A DNA stretch of 64,000 bases. Source: JAHEEL01 sp963700375. GTDB taxonomy: Bacteria; Actinomycetota; Acidimicrobiia; Spongiisociales; UBA5794. Shown here in pieces: positions 53,787-64,000 of this stretch (the first letter of the stretch is position 1; every line of letters begins with the position of its first letter). The DNA is taken from NCBI GenBank assembly GCA_963700375.1, contig CAVOXF010000004.1:310001-374000 (forward strand), read 5' to 3'. The notes beneath the pieces were generated by a model. That model had not been told where the DNA came from. It did no database searches and worked only from the letters and a program-made list of their open reading frames with translations. Made by a program: the position numbers and the translations under genes.

Positions 53787-54477
53787 TCCGGCGGAATCCC
53801 TTGCCTTTCGACTCGATCTTCGTGATACGAATCGCCCCGACCTCTGCCGTCGAGTCGACGTGCGTTCCGCCGTCGGCCTGACGGTCCAGTCCGACGATGT
53901 CGATGATGCGAACCTCCCGCAGCGAGGCCGGCAAGAGGCTGACCTTGGTCCGAATCAAGCTGGGATCCTGATCGGCCTCGTCTCGCTCGAGGAATGAGAC
54001 CTCGACACGCCGTGCCTTCTCGAGTTGCCGATTCAACTCTGTTTCGATGGGATCACGATCGTCCGGATCCCATTGCGGGATCTCGAAGTCGAGGCGGCCC
54101 TCTCCCGGCGTCATGTTGCCTCCGGTCACGGGGCTCTGGAACCGCTCCCACACCACTCCGCACATTGCGTGCATCGCGGTATGGGTACGCATGAGGGAGT
54201 ACCTCCGGTCCCAGGCGATCTCGCCTACCACCTGGGTGCCGATCGATGGCAGTGCATCAACCCAATGCCAGACGCCCCGGCTGTCCTGGTCGACGCGGTC
54301 GACGGTGATTCGGTCATCGCCAATGGTCAGTATCCCGGTGTCGCACGGCTGTCCCCCACCGCCCGGGTAGAACACCGTCCGATCCAGCAGAACCCGCCCG
54401 TCATCTCGATCGATATCGACAACGGTTGCGTCCATGCGGGATTCGTAGGCCCTGGTTGAGTAGATGCGTTCAGTCAT
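53764..54477 (-). CDS. alaX: Alanyl-tRNA editing protein (AlaX)
   Basis: The 237-residue product starts at the ATG at 54477 with AAGGAGG upstream. It has the stand-alone editing domain of AlaRS: VLLDRTVFYPGGGGQPCDTG, the zinc site RTHTAMHAM, and the second half DRQADGGTHVDSTAEVG. It hydrolyses Ser- or Gly-charged tRNA-Ala. Its start region is divergent from the HhH-GPD gene. Confidence 0.92.
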   Translation of the reverse strand: MTERIYSTRAYESRMDATVVDIDRDDGRVLLDRTVFYPGGGGQPCDTGILTIGDDRITVDRVDQDSRGVWHWVDALPSIGTQVVGEIAWDRRYSLMRTHTAMHAMCGVVWERFQSPVTGGNMTPGEGRLDFEIPQWDPDDRDPIETELNRQLEKARRVEVSFLERDEADQDPSLIRTKVSLLPASLREVRIIDIVGLDRQADGGTHVDSTAEVGAIRITKIESKGKGFRRIRFSLVG

Positions 54478-54526
54478 GCAGCCTCCTTGCAGGGGCACCC
54501 TACCTTCAGCCGCGTTCGAGGCTACG

Positions 54527-55105
54527 GTGCCAGAAGCGACCCCGGAGCACACCTTGAGCGACCCCCTTCCATACACCGACGACGCGACGGCCAACGCACT
54601 ACTCGCCGACGACCCCTTTGCCCTGCTCGTCGGCATCGTTCTCTATCAACAGGTACCGATCGAGACGGCCTTTGCCGGCCCGTCACGGGTTCGTGACCGG
54701 ATTGGTGGGCTCGACCCCCATGTGATCGCCGAGATGGATCCGGAGACGCTGGAGGCAGCATTCAAGGAGAAGCCGGCCGTCCACCGGTTCCCCGGGAACA
54801 TGTCGAGGCGGGTTCAGGCCGTGGCGGAGTATGTGGCCACCGAGTACGACGGGGAGACCACGGCGCTCTGGGCCGACATCGACGACGCAGACGCACTCCT
54901 GCGCCGTCTCAAGAAGCTTCCCGGCTTCGGTGAGTACAAGGCCCGCATCTACATGGCTGTCCTCGCCCGGCGCTTCGGCGTGCGCCCAGCCGGGTGGGAG
55001 GCCTCCATGCCGGATTGGCCGAACATCTCCGAGATCGCATCCCCCTCCGATCGGGCGGACCTCAAGGAACGGAAGAAGGCGTGGAAGGCCGCCCAGAAGT
55101 CGTAG
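54527..55105 (+). CDS. HhH-GPD family base-excision repair-like protein
   Basis: The 192-residue product starts at GTG 54527, with TTG 54556 an alternative; longer frames would run into the alaX start. DDPFALLVGIVLYQQVPIET and AVHRFPGNMSRRVQAVAEYV are followed by the helix-hairpin-helix LKKLPGFGEYKARIYMAVLA. This matches an actinobacterial HhH-GPD subfamily. The catalytic Lys/Asp of classical glycosylases is not evident (GWEASMPDW follows the hairpin), so the repair activity is uncertain. It overlaps the convergent SURF1 gene by 44 bp. Confidence 0.82.
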   Translation: MPEATPEHTLSDPLPYTDDATANALLADDPFALLVGIVLYQQVPIETAFAGPSRVRDRIGGLDPHVIAEMDPETLEAAFKEKPAVHRFPGNMSRRVQAVAEYVATEYDGETTALWADIDDADALLRRLKKLPGFGEYKARIYMAVLARRFGVRPAGWEASMPDWPNISEIASPSDRADLKERKKAWKAAQKS

Positions 55106-55847
55106 GATCTCGGCGCTTGGCGGTCGTGTAGATCAGAGCGCCGAACCCAACGACGGCGATCGTTGCGAAGACGAACCACTGGATGGCGTAGCTCAAGTGC
55201 ACTCCCTCGCTTATCTCCGGCGGCGGGAGCGGGATCGGGTATTCGCCAGCCGGCGGGTCCTGATTCTGGAGTTGCAGGTACATCGGAAAGAGCGATGGAC
55301 CTCCCCATTGGGGACCAAGGAGGACGAGGTCGATCCGTCCGATCTTCGCATAGGACCCGTCAGGCACCGTGGCTCCCGTGGGGCCACGATCCTCGGACAC
55401 TCTCAGAATCCCGACGACTTCGACATCGACGGCAGGAGGGAGAGCCTCGGGCACCGGCGGACCCAGGCTGTCGATCGGCACCCACCCGCGATTCACAGCA
55501 AGGGTGGCCCCCTTCCAGGCGAGCGGGGTCACGACGTTATGTCCGGATTGGCCGTTCAGCGTCCGGGCCTGCAGCAGGATCTCTCGTTCGACGTCGTAGG
55601 TGCCCTTCACAATGACGCGCCGGTACTCCAGCACCTCGGGGTCAATGCCGACTTCCGCGACCAGGCGCTCCAGGTCGATGGGTTCCTGTCCCATCCGCGC
55701 CTCTATCGTGGCGTTGAGCTCCTTGCGTTCCTCGAGGCGCCGCACTTGCCACAGCCCGAGGTTGACAAACAGCACGACGGTCAGCGCGACGACCAGGAAC
55801 CCCGCGATCCACACGCCAGACTTGAGGAATGCGTAGCGCTGGCTCAC
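55062..55847 (-). CDS. SURF1 family protein
   Basis: The product is 261 residues with membrane helices at about 11-32 and 223-242 flanking an extracytoplasmic domain. LGLWQVRRLEERKELNATIE is the family N-terminal motif; VIVKGTYDVEREILLQART and NVVTPLAWKGATLAVNRGWVP lie in the middle. SURF1 helps insert heme or copper into cytochrome c oxidase. Its ATG overlaps the stop of the GNAT-fusion gene (ATGA), so it is the last gene of a three-gene operon. Confidence 0.9.
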   Translation of the reverse strand: MSQRYAFLKSGVWIAGFLVVALTVVLFVNLGLWQVRRLEERKELNATIEARMGQEPIDLERLVAEVGIDPEVLEYRRVIVKGTYDVEREILLQARTLNGQSGHNVVTPLAWKGATLAVNRGWVPIDSLGPPVPEALPPAVDVEVVGILRVSEDRGPTGATVPDGSYAKIGRIDLVLLGPQWGGPSLFPMYLQLQNQDPPAGEYPIPLPPPEISEGVHLSYAIQWFVFATIAVVGFGALIYTTAKRRDPTTSGRPSTPSSVP

Positions 55848-56986
55848 GGCGCCCCGCCTCCATATTGATACTCGGAGCGGGCGAGCCCGTAGCGCAGGAG
55901 ATCGACGAGTTCTCCCCGCTTGCGGTAGCCATCCCTGGAAACCCCCTCGAGGAGCAGCCCCGCCTTCTCAGCGACGCGCGCCGACGCCGGGTTCGATACG
56001 AAGACGCCGGCCTCGACGCGGTGGAGGTCGAGTTCGTTGAAGCAGTAGTCGACAAACCGCGCGGCGGCCACAGCGGCAATGCCCTGGCCCCACCACTTCG
56101 GGCTGAGCCACCACCCGATCTCTCCGGTTCCCGATCGAATGTCCGTCCCGGGCTCGACCCCGATGCCTCCGACCAACTCCTCGCCTACGAAGATCGCGAA
56201 ACTCAACGGTGGGTTCTCGGCAGCACACTTGGCAATCCAGAAGTCGGCATCCTCCGGTGTGTACGGAGAAGGGAATGCATCCGACATGCACCGGGTGATG
56301 CGTTCGTCGTCGGCCGCGCGGAGCAGCGCTCGGCGGTGAGCCACCGTATAGGGCTCCAGGGTGACGCCGGCGCGAGCGGTCGCGAGCAGCGGACCACGCG
56401 CGGAGATGCTCTCAGGCGCGCCTTTCACGGTTTCTGCATCGAACAGCGAGGCGTCCAGGTACCTCCCGCCCGTGCGCCAGTAGACGCCATCGGCCCTCGA
56501 CATCAAGCTCTCTTCGACGAGATAGCGGCGGAGGGCCGCGTAGTCGGGGTTGTACCGGCCGAGTTGATCACTCACCTCGGCCTCGCTGTACCGTATCCCG
56601 GGCTCGAAGTCCTGGGCGAGCCGTTCGAGGATCACGAGACGCTTGCGGTGATTCGCCGGAATTTCGACGAGTTCCTCCCCCGAGAAGAACGTCTCGAGGA
56701 TCCTGACCTCGCTGACCGTCCAGTCACCGTCGGTAATGGTGGCAGCCGCAGGTTCAGCCTGCGGAACCGTCGCAGCGATCTCGTGGAGCGCACGGCCGAC
56801 AAGTCGATTGTCGTCATCGGTGAGCCCGGCGAGCCTCAGGCTGGCGACCGTCTCGAGCGCCCGGCGACGCGTTACGCCCGGAACCCGAGTCAGTGCCTCA
56901 GGCGTGAGGGTTCCCTCGGCCGCGTGGCCCAGCGCCGCCAGCCGCACCGGGTCGAGACACAGGCGGGCGTACTCCTCGTAGTCCAT
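55844..56986 (-). CDS. DUF2087 / GNAT acetyltransferase fusion protein
   Basis: The product is 380 residues from the ATG at 56986, one base after the ggt TGA. Residues 1-90 look like a helical winged-helix region (MDYEEYARLCLDPVRLAALG). Residues about 90-180 are a DUF2087 domain (EIPANHRKRLVILERLAQDF, then YSEAEVSDQLGRYNPDYAAL and YWRTGGRY). Residues about 200-375 are a GNAT domain of the ribosomal-protein type (GEIGWWLSPKWWGQGIAAVA, then HRVEAGVFVSNPASARVAEK). DUF2087 usually follows ArsR-type DNA-binding regions, so this may be a regulator with an acetyltransferase tail. Targets are unknown. Confidence 0.85.
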   Translation of the reverse strand: MDYEEYARLCLDPVRLAALGHAAEGTLTPEALTRVPGVTRRRALETVASLRLAGLTDDDNRLVGRALHEIAATVPQAEPAAATITDGDWTVSEVRILETFFSGEELVEIPANHRKRLVILERLAQDFEPGIRYSEAEVSDQLGRYNPDYAALRRYLVEESLMSRADGVYWRTGGRYLDASLFDAETVKGAPESISARGPLLATARAGVTLEPYTVAHRRALLRAADDERITRCMSDAFPSPYTPEDADFWIAKCAAENPPLSFAIFVGEELVGGIGVEPGTDIRSGTGEIGWWLSPKWWGQGIAAVAAARFVDYCFNELDLHRVEAGVFVSNPASARVAEKAGLLLEGVSRDGYRKRGELVDLLRYGLARSEYQYGGGAP

Positions 56987-56987
56987 C

Positions 56988-58523
56988 TCAGTCGAACCCT
57001 CCGCGCGCCGTATCACCACTACGCCGCTGGTCGGCAGCACCGTACAGACCTGCAATCGGGTCGAACACGGCCGCCTGGACGCCGCCGAAGTACATCGCCA
57101 GATCGGGGAAGCGCCTGGCCGTCATGCCGTCGATCGACCGCACGTCGAGACCGGGTTCGTGAGCGATCATCGGAGAACCACCGAAGACTTCGACATGCAA
57201 TCGGGGATGGGCCACGGCCTCCCGGAGCGACATGCCCAAGTGGAGGAAGTTCAAGAGCACCTGGGCGATGGCAGTGGTGATGCGCGACGCTCCGGGGCTC
57301 CCGATCGACAGAATCGATCCATCAGCTCGGCGTGCGACCGTCGGCGCCATGTTCGACACCAAGCGAGTCCCCGGCGTCAGCGAATGGAAGCCCTCAGCAG
57401 TGAGTTCGACCTCACCGAGCGAATTGTTGAGGTACCAACCGGTGTCTGGAACGAGTGCCCCGGCCCCGTAGCCGGCCGACACCGTGATCGCACAGGCGTT
57501 TCCATCGGTGTCGGTGACCGATGTGTGGACGGTGCTCGGCGAGCGTTGGACCGCCCCCAGATCGCCCTCGCGAGCACATGCGAGGAGGTCCTCGGCCGCC
57601 TGGGTTCGGGTTCCATAGTCATCGAGTTGACCGGCCCGATACTCCAGCACGGCACGCTGGATCCGAGCCATGCGGTCTACTTCGCGCGGGATCCATCCCT
57701 CGAAAGGTGGCGACGACGCAAGAAGCAGGATGGCGCCAGCGACGACACCACCGACGGCAGGCAGCGGGTTTGTAGCCACTTCCCAATCGTCGAGTTGGAT
57801 GCGAACCGGTTCGCGGATCTCCACGGCGTACGATCTCAGATCCTCGTTGGTGAGGATCCCGCCGCCCTCGAGCACCGCGTCGGCGGTCCGGCGCCCAATC
57901 TCTCCGTCATAGAGGACTGCGGCGCCTTCTGACGCGACCAGGCGCAGCGTGTCCGCGAGGTGCGGAATGTGGATGATGTCCCCCTGGGCCACGGGCGACC
58001 CGTCGGGATGGTGAGTGATGGACCGGCTGGTCTCGTCCCAGCCGAACACCAATCGATGCGAGTGATCCAGGTACTCCGCCGAGGCACCCGTGACCGGGAA
58101 TCCCTGCTCCACGGTACGGATCGTTGGCTCGAGGATGGCGCTCCATTCAACCGTCCCGTAGCGCCGATGCGCCTCGGCAAACGCCGCGAACGCACCCGGT
58201 GTCGCCACGGATCCCCATCCAACGATGGTCTCGGTGCGGCCGCCGTACGTCATCTCCACCATCTGTCCACCGTGGCCGAAGTGCTCCGGGGGCAAGCCTC
58301 GGCCCGGCATCTCGGCGTAGCCGTCGATCACGATCGGGTCCCCGTCCTTCGGCCAGATTGTGACGAATCCGCTACCGGCCGGGGCGATGATCCCGATCTC
58401 CGTGCACATCGACGCAATGGAAGCGCCGATGGCGGCATCGATAGCGTTTCCTCCCGCGTCGGCAACGGCGGCACCTGCCGCGGCGGCGAGGGCTGTTGCT
58501 GAGGCGACCTGGACTCTTCGCAT
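56988..58523 (-). CDS. ggt: Gamma-glutamyltransferase family protein
   Basis: The product is a 511-residue Ntn-hydrolase precursor. The substrate-side N-terminus GGNAIDAAIGASIA is typical. The autoprocessing Thr should be in SPSTVHTSVTDTDGNACAI, followed by NNSLGEVEL, LVSNMAPTVA and GSPGASRITTAIAQVLLNF. No signal peptide is visible, unlike the periplasmic enzymes, so a cytoplasmic glutathione-like or cephalosporin-acylase-like role is possible. It is the first gene of the ggt / DUF2087-GNAT / SURF1 operon. Confidence 0.88.
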   Translation of the reverse strand: MRRVQVASATALAAAAGAAVADAGGNAIDAAIGASIASMCTEIGIIAPAGSGFVTIWPKDGDPIVIDGYAEMPGRGLPPEHFGHGGQMVEMTYGGRTETIVGWGSVATPGAFAAFAEAHRRYGTVEWSAILEPTIRTVEQGFPVTGASAEYLDHSHRLVFGWDETSRSITHHPDGSPVAQGDIIHIPHLADTLRLVASEGAAVLYDGEIGRRTADAVLEGGGILTNEDLRSYAVEIREPVRIQLDDWEVATNPLPAVGGVVAGAILLLASSPPFEGWIPREVDRMARIQRAVLEYRAGQLDDYGTRTQAAEDLLACAREGDLGAVQRSPSTVHTSVTDTDGNACAITVSAGYGAGALVPDTGWYLNNSLGEVELTAEGFHSLTPGTRLVSNMAPTVARRADGSILSIGSPGASRITTAIAQVLLNFLHLGMSLREAVAHPRLHVEVFGGSPMIAHEPGLDVRSIDGMTARRFPDLAMYFGGVQAAVFDPIAGLYGAADQRRSGDTARGGFD

Positions 58524-58534
58524 GAGTGCGCAGG

Positions 58535-58894
58535 CTAGACCTCCACCGTTCCCTCCACCATTGTCAGAACTCCGGACGCACCCTCGTCGGCCTCGATCTC
58601 GGGATAGCGTTGGATGGAGCGGGCGACGACCTCGATGCGACTCCGCCGGCTGTGATCATCGCTCCAGAACCGGCGTTGAACGGCTCCGGCCACCCACACC
58701 CGTTCGCCGCGTTCGAGGCTCAATGCCTGTTGGCCGGCGTCCCAGAGCACCACCGGTATCACGTCGACCCGCCTGCGCGGCTCTTCGGCGCGTGTGGTGA
58801 CGAGGTACCGGACCAGGTTCGAGCCGTTGTCGAAGGAGCGAACCTCCGGTGCGGCGGCAAGGCGCCCGGCGATTACAACGATGTTGAGATCCAT
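58535..58894 (-). CDS. ssb: Short single-stranded DNA-binding protein
   Basis: The 119-residue product starts at the ATG at 58894 after GAGGAG. OB-fold features are present: MDLNIVVIAGRLAAAPEVRS, then VRYLVTTRA, VIPVVLWD and GERVWVAGAVQRRFW. It ends in VEGTVEV and lacks the flexible tail and acidic DDDIPF tip of the main replicative SSB, so it is probably a secondary SSB without partner recruitment. It lies 11 bp upstream of nothing on its strand except the distant rRNA-side gene, and 67 bp after the TPR gene. Confidence 0.85.
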   Translation of the reverse strand: MDLNIVVIAGRLAAAPEVRSFDNGSNLVRYLVTTRAEEPRRRVDVIPVVLWDAGQQALSLERGERVWVAGAVQRRFWSDDHSRRSRIEVVARSIQRYPEIEADEGASGVLTMVEGTVEV

Positions 58895-58961
58895 GACATC
58901 TCCTCTCGATTCGAGGAGGTGCGGGAGGTCCGACGCTACGCGCCGGGTGTGACAGGTTCGG

Positions 58962-59825
58962 CTAGCTGCCCTTGGCGATCTCGTGGTCGAGCGCATCGAG
59001 ACCAGCAAACGAGGGATCATTCAGCACGATGGCGTCGGCGATCCGACGGGCCGTCGCGGTGTTTCCATTGCGCGCCGCTGCGCGCGCCGCTACGTACCAG
59101 ACGCGAAGGTCGGCCTCGTTCGCATTCGGCCCAACGCGATCCGGACCGGTCAGATCCCACGCGCCGTCCGCATCGCCGTGCTCGAGGAGGAACGTGCCGT
59201 ACACGACCTTCCCCTCCTTCCACACTGAAGGGGGCACGTCGGCCTTCTGGAGCGTCTCCCACGTTTTGGTCACATCGGCGTCCCGGTTCATCGCGCGCAA
59301 CACGTCCATCTCAATCGGCAGGTGGGTGCCCTCGCCGGCCATGCGGCGGTACGCCCGCAATTCGGAAAGGGCCGTTTCCCAGTCGCCGATTCGATATGCG
59401 GAGAGCCCGAGCGTCTCGCGGATCGTCGCATCCTGCGGTGAGAGGTTCTTCGCGACTTTCGCATGCTTCACAGCGGCGTGATAGCGGCCGTCCGACATCG
59501 CAGCGGAAGCGTCGCCGAGGGCCTCGAGGGCGGGGGCGACACGGTCTTTCGGCGTCACTCTGGTGAGCGCCTCGATGATCCAGTTGGGGAGATCGACGGC
59601 GGCGCCCTTCAAGTCCCGGCGGCGCTTCTGCTGCATCGAACTCTCACCCGGCTCGGACTTGCCGCGCGGCGGTGCGTATGGTTTCGCTCGCCCTCGACTC
59701 TGTGACTGTTGCCGGGGCGGCTTCGAACCCTTGTAGCCGCCTGAGGATCCCTTCCCCTTGCCCGAGGAGCCTCTCCCGTTCCCGGAGGATCCCTTCCCAG
59801 AACCACGATTTCTGTTGTCTGCCAT
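58962..59825 (-). CDS. TPR-like protein with Gly/Ser/Lys-rich tail
   Basis: The product is 287 residues. Residues 1-65 are low-complexity and basic (GSGKGSSGNGRGSSGKGKGS), likely disordered and RNA- or DNA-binding. Residues about 70-280 are paired helices of TPR type (ALGDASAAMSDGRYHAAVKH, then TLGLSAYRIGDWETALSELR). Similar proteins are common in Actinobacteria without an assigned function. It is the gene closest to the rRNA operon, 89 bp from its terminator and on the same strand. Confidence 0.8.
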   Translation of the reverse strand: MADNRNRGSGKGSSGNGRGSSGKGKGSSGGYKGSKPPRQQSQSRGRAKPYAPPRGKSEPGESSMQQKRRRDLKGAAVDLPNWIIEALTRVTPKDRVAPALEALGDASAAMSDGRYHAAVKHAKVAKNLSPQDATIRETLGLSAYRIGDWETALSELRAYRRMAGEGTHLPIEMDVLRAMNRDADVTKTWETLQKADVPPSVWKEGKVVYGTFLLEHGDADGAWDLTGPDRVGPNANEADLRVWYVAARAAARNGNTATARRIADAIVLNDPSFAGLDALDHEIAKGS

Positions 59826-59914
59826 TGAGCGACCTCCGAGTCGAGCCCCATCCTACCGGTCGGTCGGAACACCAGGCATCAGGCGATGCGATCCCGTACG
59901 AAATGCACAATGCA

Positions 59915-59947
59915 AGAAGGGCCGCCCCACAATGGGACGGCCCTTCT
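59915..59947 (-). terminator. rRNA operon terminator
   Basis: On the minus strand AGAAGGGCCG(T)CCCA pairs with TGGG(G)CGGCCCTTCT, a roughly 15-bp stem with a short loop, 7 bases after the 5S gene. It is followed by TTGC. Confidence 0.8.
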
Positions 59948-59954
59948 CTCAAAA

Positions 59955-60070
<116 letters not shown>

Positions 60071-60098
60071 AACAATCTGAGCGCTCTCTGAGCACTCC

Positions 60099-60114
60099 AT
60101 AGCGAGTACGAGTT
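60099..60114 (-). repeat. 3' arm of the pre-23S processing stem
   Basis: AACTCGTACTCGCTAT on the minus strand is the exact complement of the arm at 63796-63811; together they bracket the 23S gene and should form the RNase III stem. Confidence 0.75.
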
Positions 60115-60133
60115 GCCGTCGCGATATTCATAA

Positions 60134-63768
<3,635 letters not shown>

Positions 63769-63795
63769 TTGATAAATATTGAATACTTTGACTTT

Positions 63796-63811
63796 AACTC
63801 GTACTCGCTAT
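63796..63811 (-). repeat. 5' arm of the pre-23S processing stem
   Basis: ATAGCGAGTACGAGTT on the minus strand, 16 bases perfectly complementary to the arm at 60099-60114, with further partial pairing closer to the 23S ends (TATTCAATATTTATC with GATTATGAATATC). Confidence 0.75.
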
Positions 63812-63827
63812 GCAGTTCTCAAAGAGC
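63812..63827 (-). promoter_or_regulatory. boxA-like antitermination site in the 16S-23S spacer
   Basis: GCTCTTTGAGAACTGC on the minus strand matches the CTTTGAGAACT form of actinobacterial rRNA boxA, lying just before the processing stem. The rest of the spacer to 64000 shows hairpins but no tRNA gene. Confidence 0.65.
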
Positions 63828-64000
63828 GTGTGCCGGCTTCGCCGGTACGTTGGGGGTTCCCTAACGGAAACTCCAGCCCTTGGGTTGTGGGGGCGAACCC
63901 GCACTTCCCTCAGACGCAAGGGCACGAGCTTCCTAGCGGAAACTCGCTCCCGAAGCGTAGCTTCGGGCTCCCTCACGACTGAACAGCGTGTCCGATCCGA

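Noticed and set aside
63830..64000. tRNA-Ile or tRNA-Ala in the 16S-23S spacer
   Set aside because: No acceptor stem, T-loop GGTTCGAATC or anticodon loop could be found on either strand.

Overview
The window is high-GC bacterial chromosome and looks actinobacterial, probably Acidimicrobiia or a close relative. The pointers are a DUF3097 protein, a small 'RQRAYEAR' zinc-ribbon protein, an HhH-GPD protein of the actinobacterial type, and several secreted proteins with GDxDGDGxxTxGxYR repeats. Taxonomy is inference; no 16S is present.

Layout. (1) 1-24 kb is mostly intact housekeeping and metabolic genes: a P5C dehydrogenase (running off the left edge), a thiolase-DUF2804 pair, purU next to a decayed SRPBCC gene, a DM13 protein, DUF3097, a VOC protein, PEP carboxylase with a membrane M28 peptidase, PPK2, a polar amino-acid ABC transporter, an adenosine deaminase-SAM hydrolase pair, an acyl-CoA synthetase and an ABC-2 exporter. 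(2) 24-51.7 kb is an exopolysaccharide and cell-surface island: a Wzz/BY-kinase (frameshifted), an initiating sugar transferase, a GMC oxidoreductase, a GT4 glycosyltransferase, a flippase, an O-antigen ligase (frameshifted), a WecG/TagA transferase (frameshifted), a polysaccharide deacetylase and UDP-glucose dehydrogenase. Interleaved with these are six secreted proteins: a TolB-like propeller, three parallel beta-helix proteins, an FN3/FG-GAP protein and a Calx-beta protein (heavily frameshifted). Five of the six carry the same calcium-motif propeller module, and three of those end in an almost identical DNA cassette of about 0.6-0.7 kb. (3) 51.8-59.8 kb returns to ordinary genes: a DUF3179 lipoprotein, AlaX, an HhH-GPD protein, a ggt / DUF2087-GNAT / SURF1 operon, a short SSB and a TPR protein. 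(4) 59.9-64 kb is the 3' part of a minus-strand rRNA operon: 23S, 5S, terminator, processing stem and boxA. The 16S gene lies beyond the right edge.

The two strongest observations are as follows. First, a 563-nt group I intron appears to interrupt the 23S rRNA at the universally conserved I-CeuI-type site. It has a perfect 7-bp P1 with a U-G splice-site wobble, a P7 (R/S) pairing and a terminal omega-G. Second, the surface island contains a recently duplicated or gene-converted C-terminal propeller cassette whose codon choice differs from its surroundings, consistent with a matrix- or surface-protein system tied to polysaccharide export.

Several genes at 25.7-26.5 kb and 44.2-50.1 kb need one-base corrections to read through. 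At least one (WecG) looks like a lost A in an A-run, so assembly or read error is as likely as real decay there.
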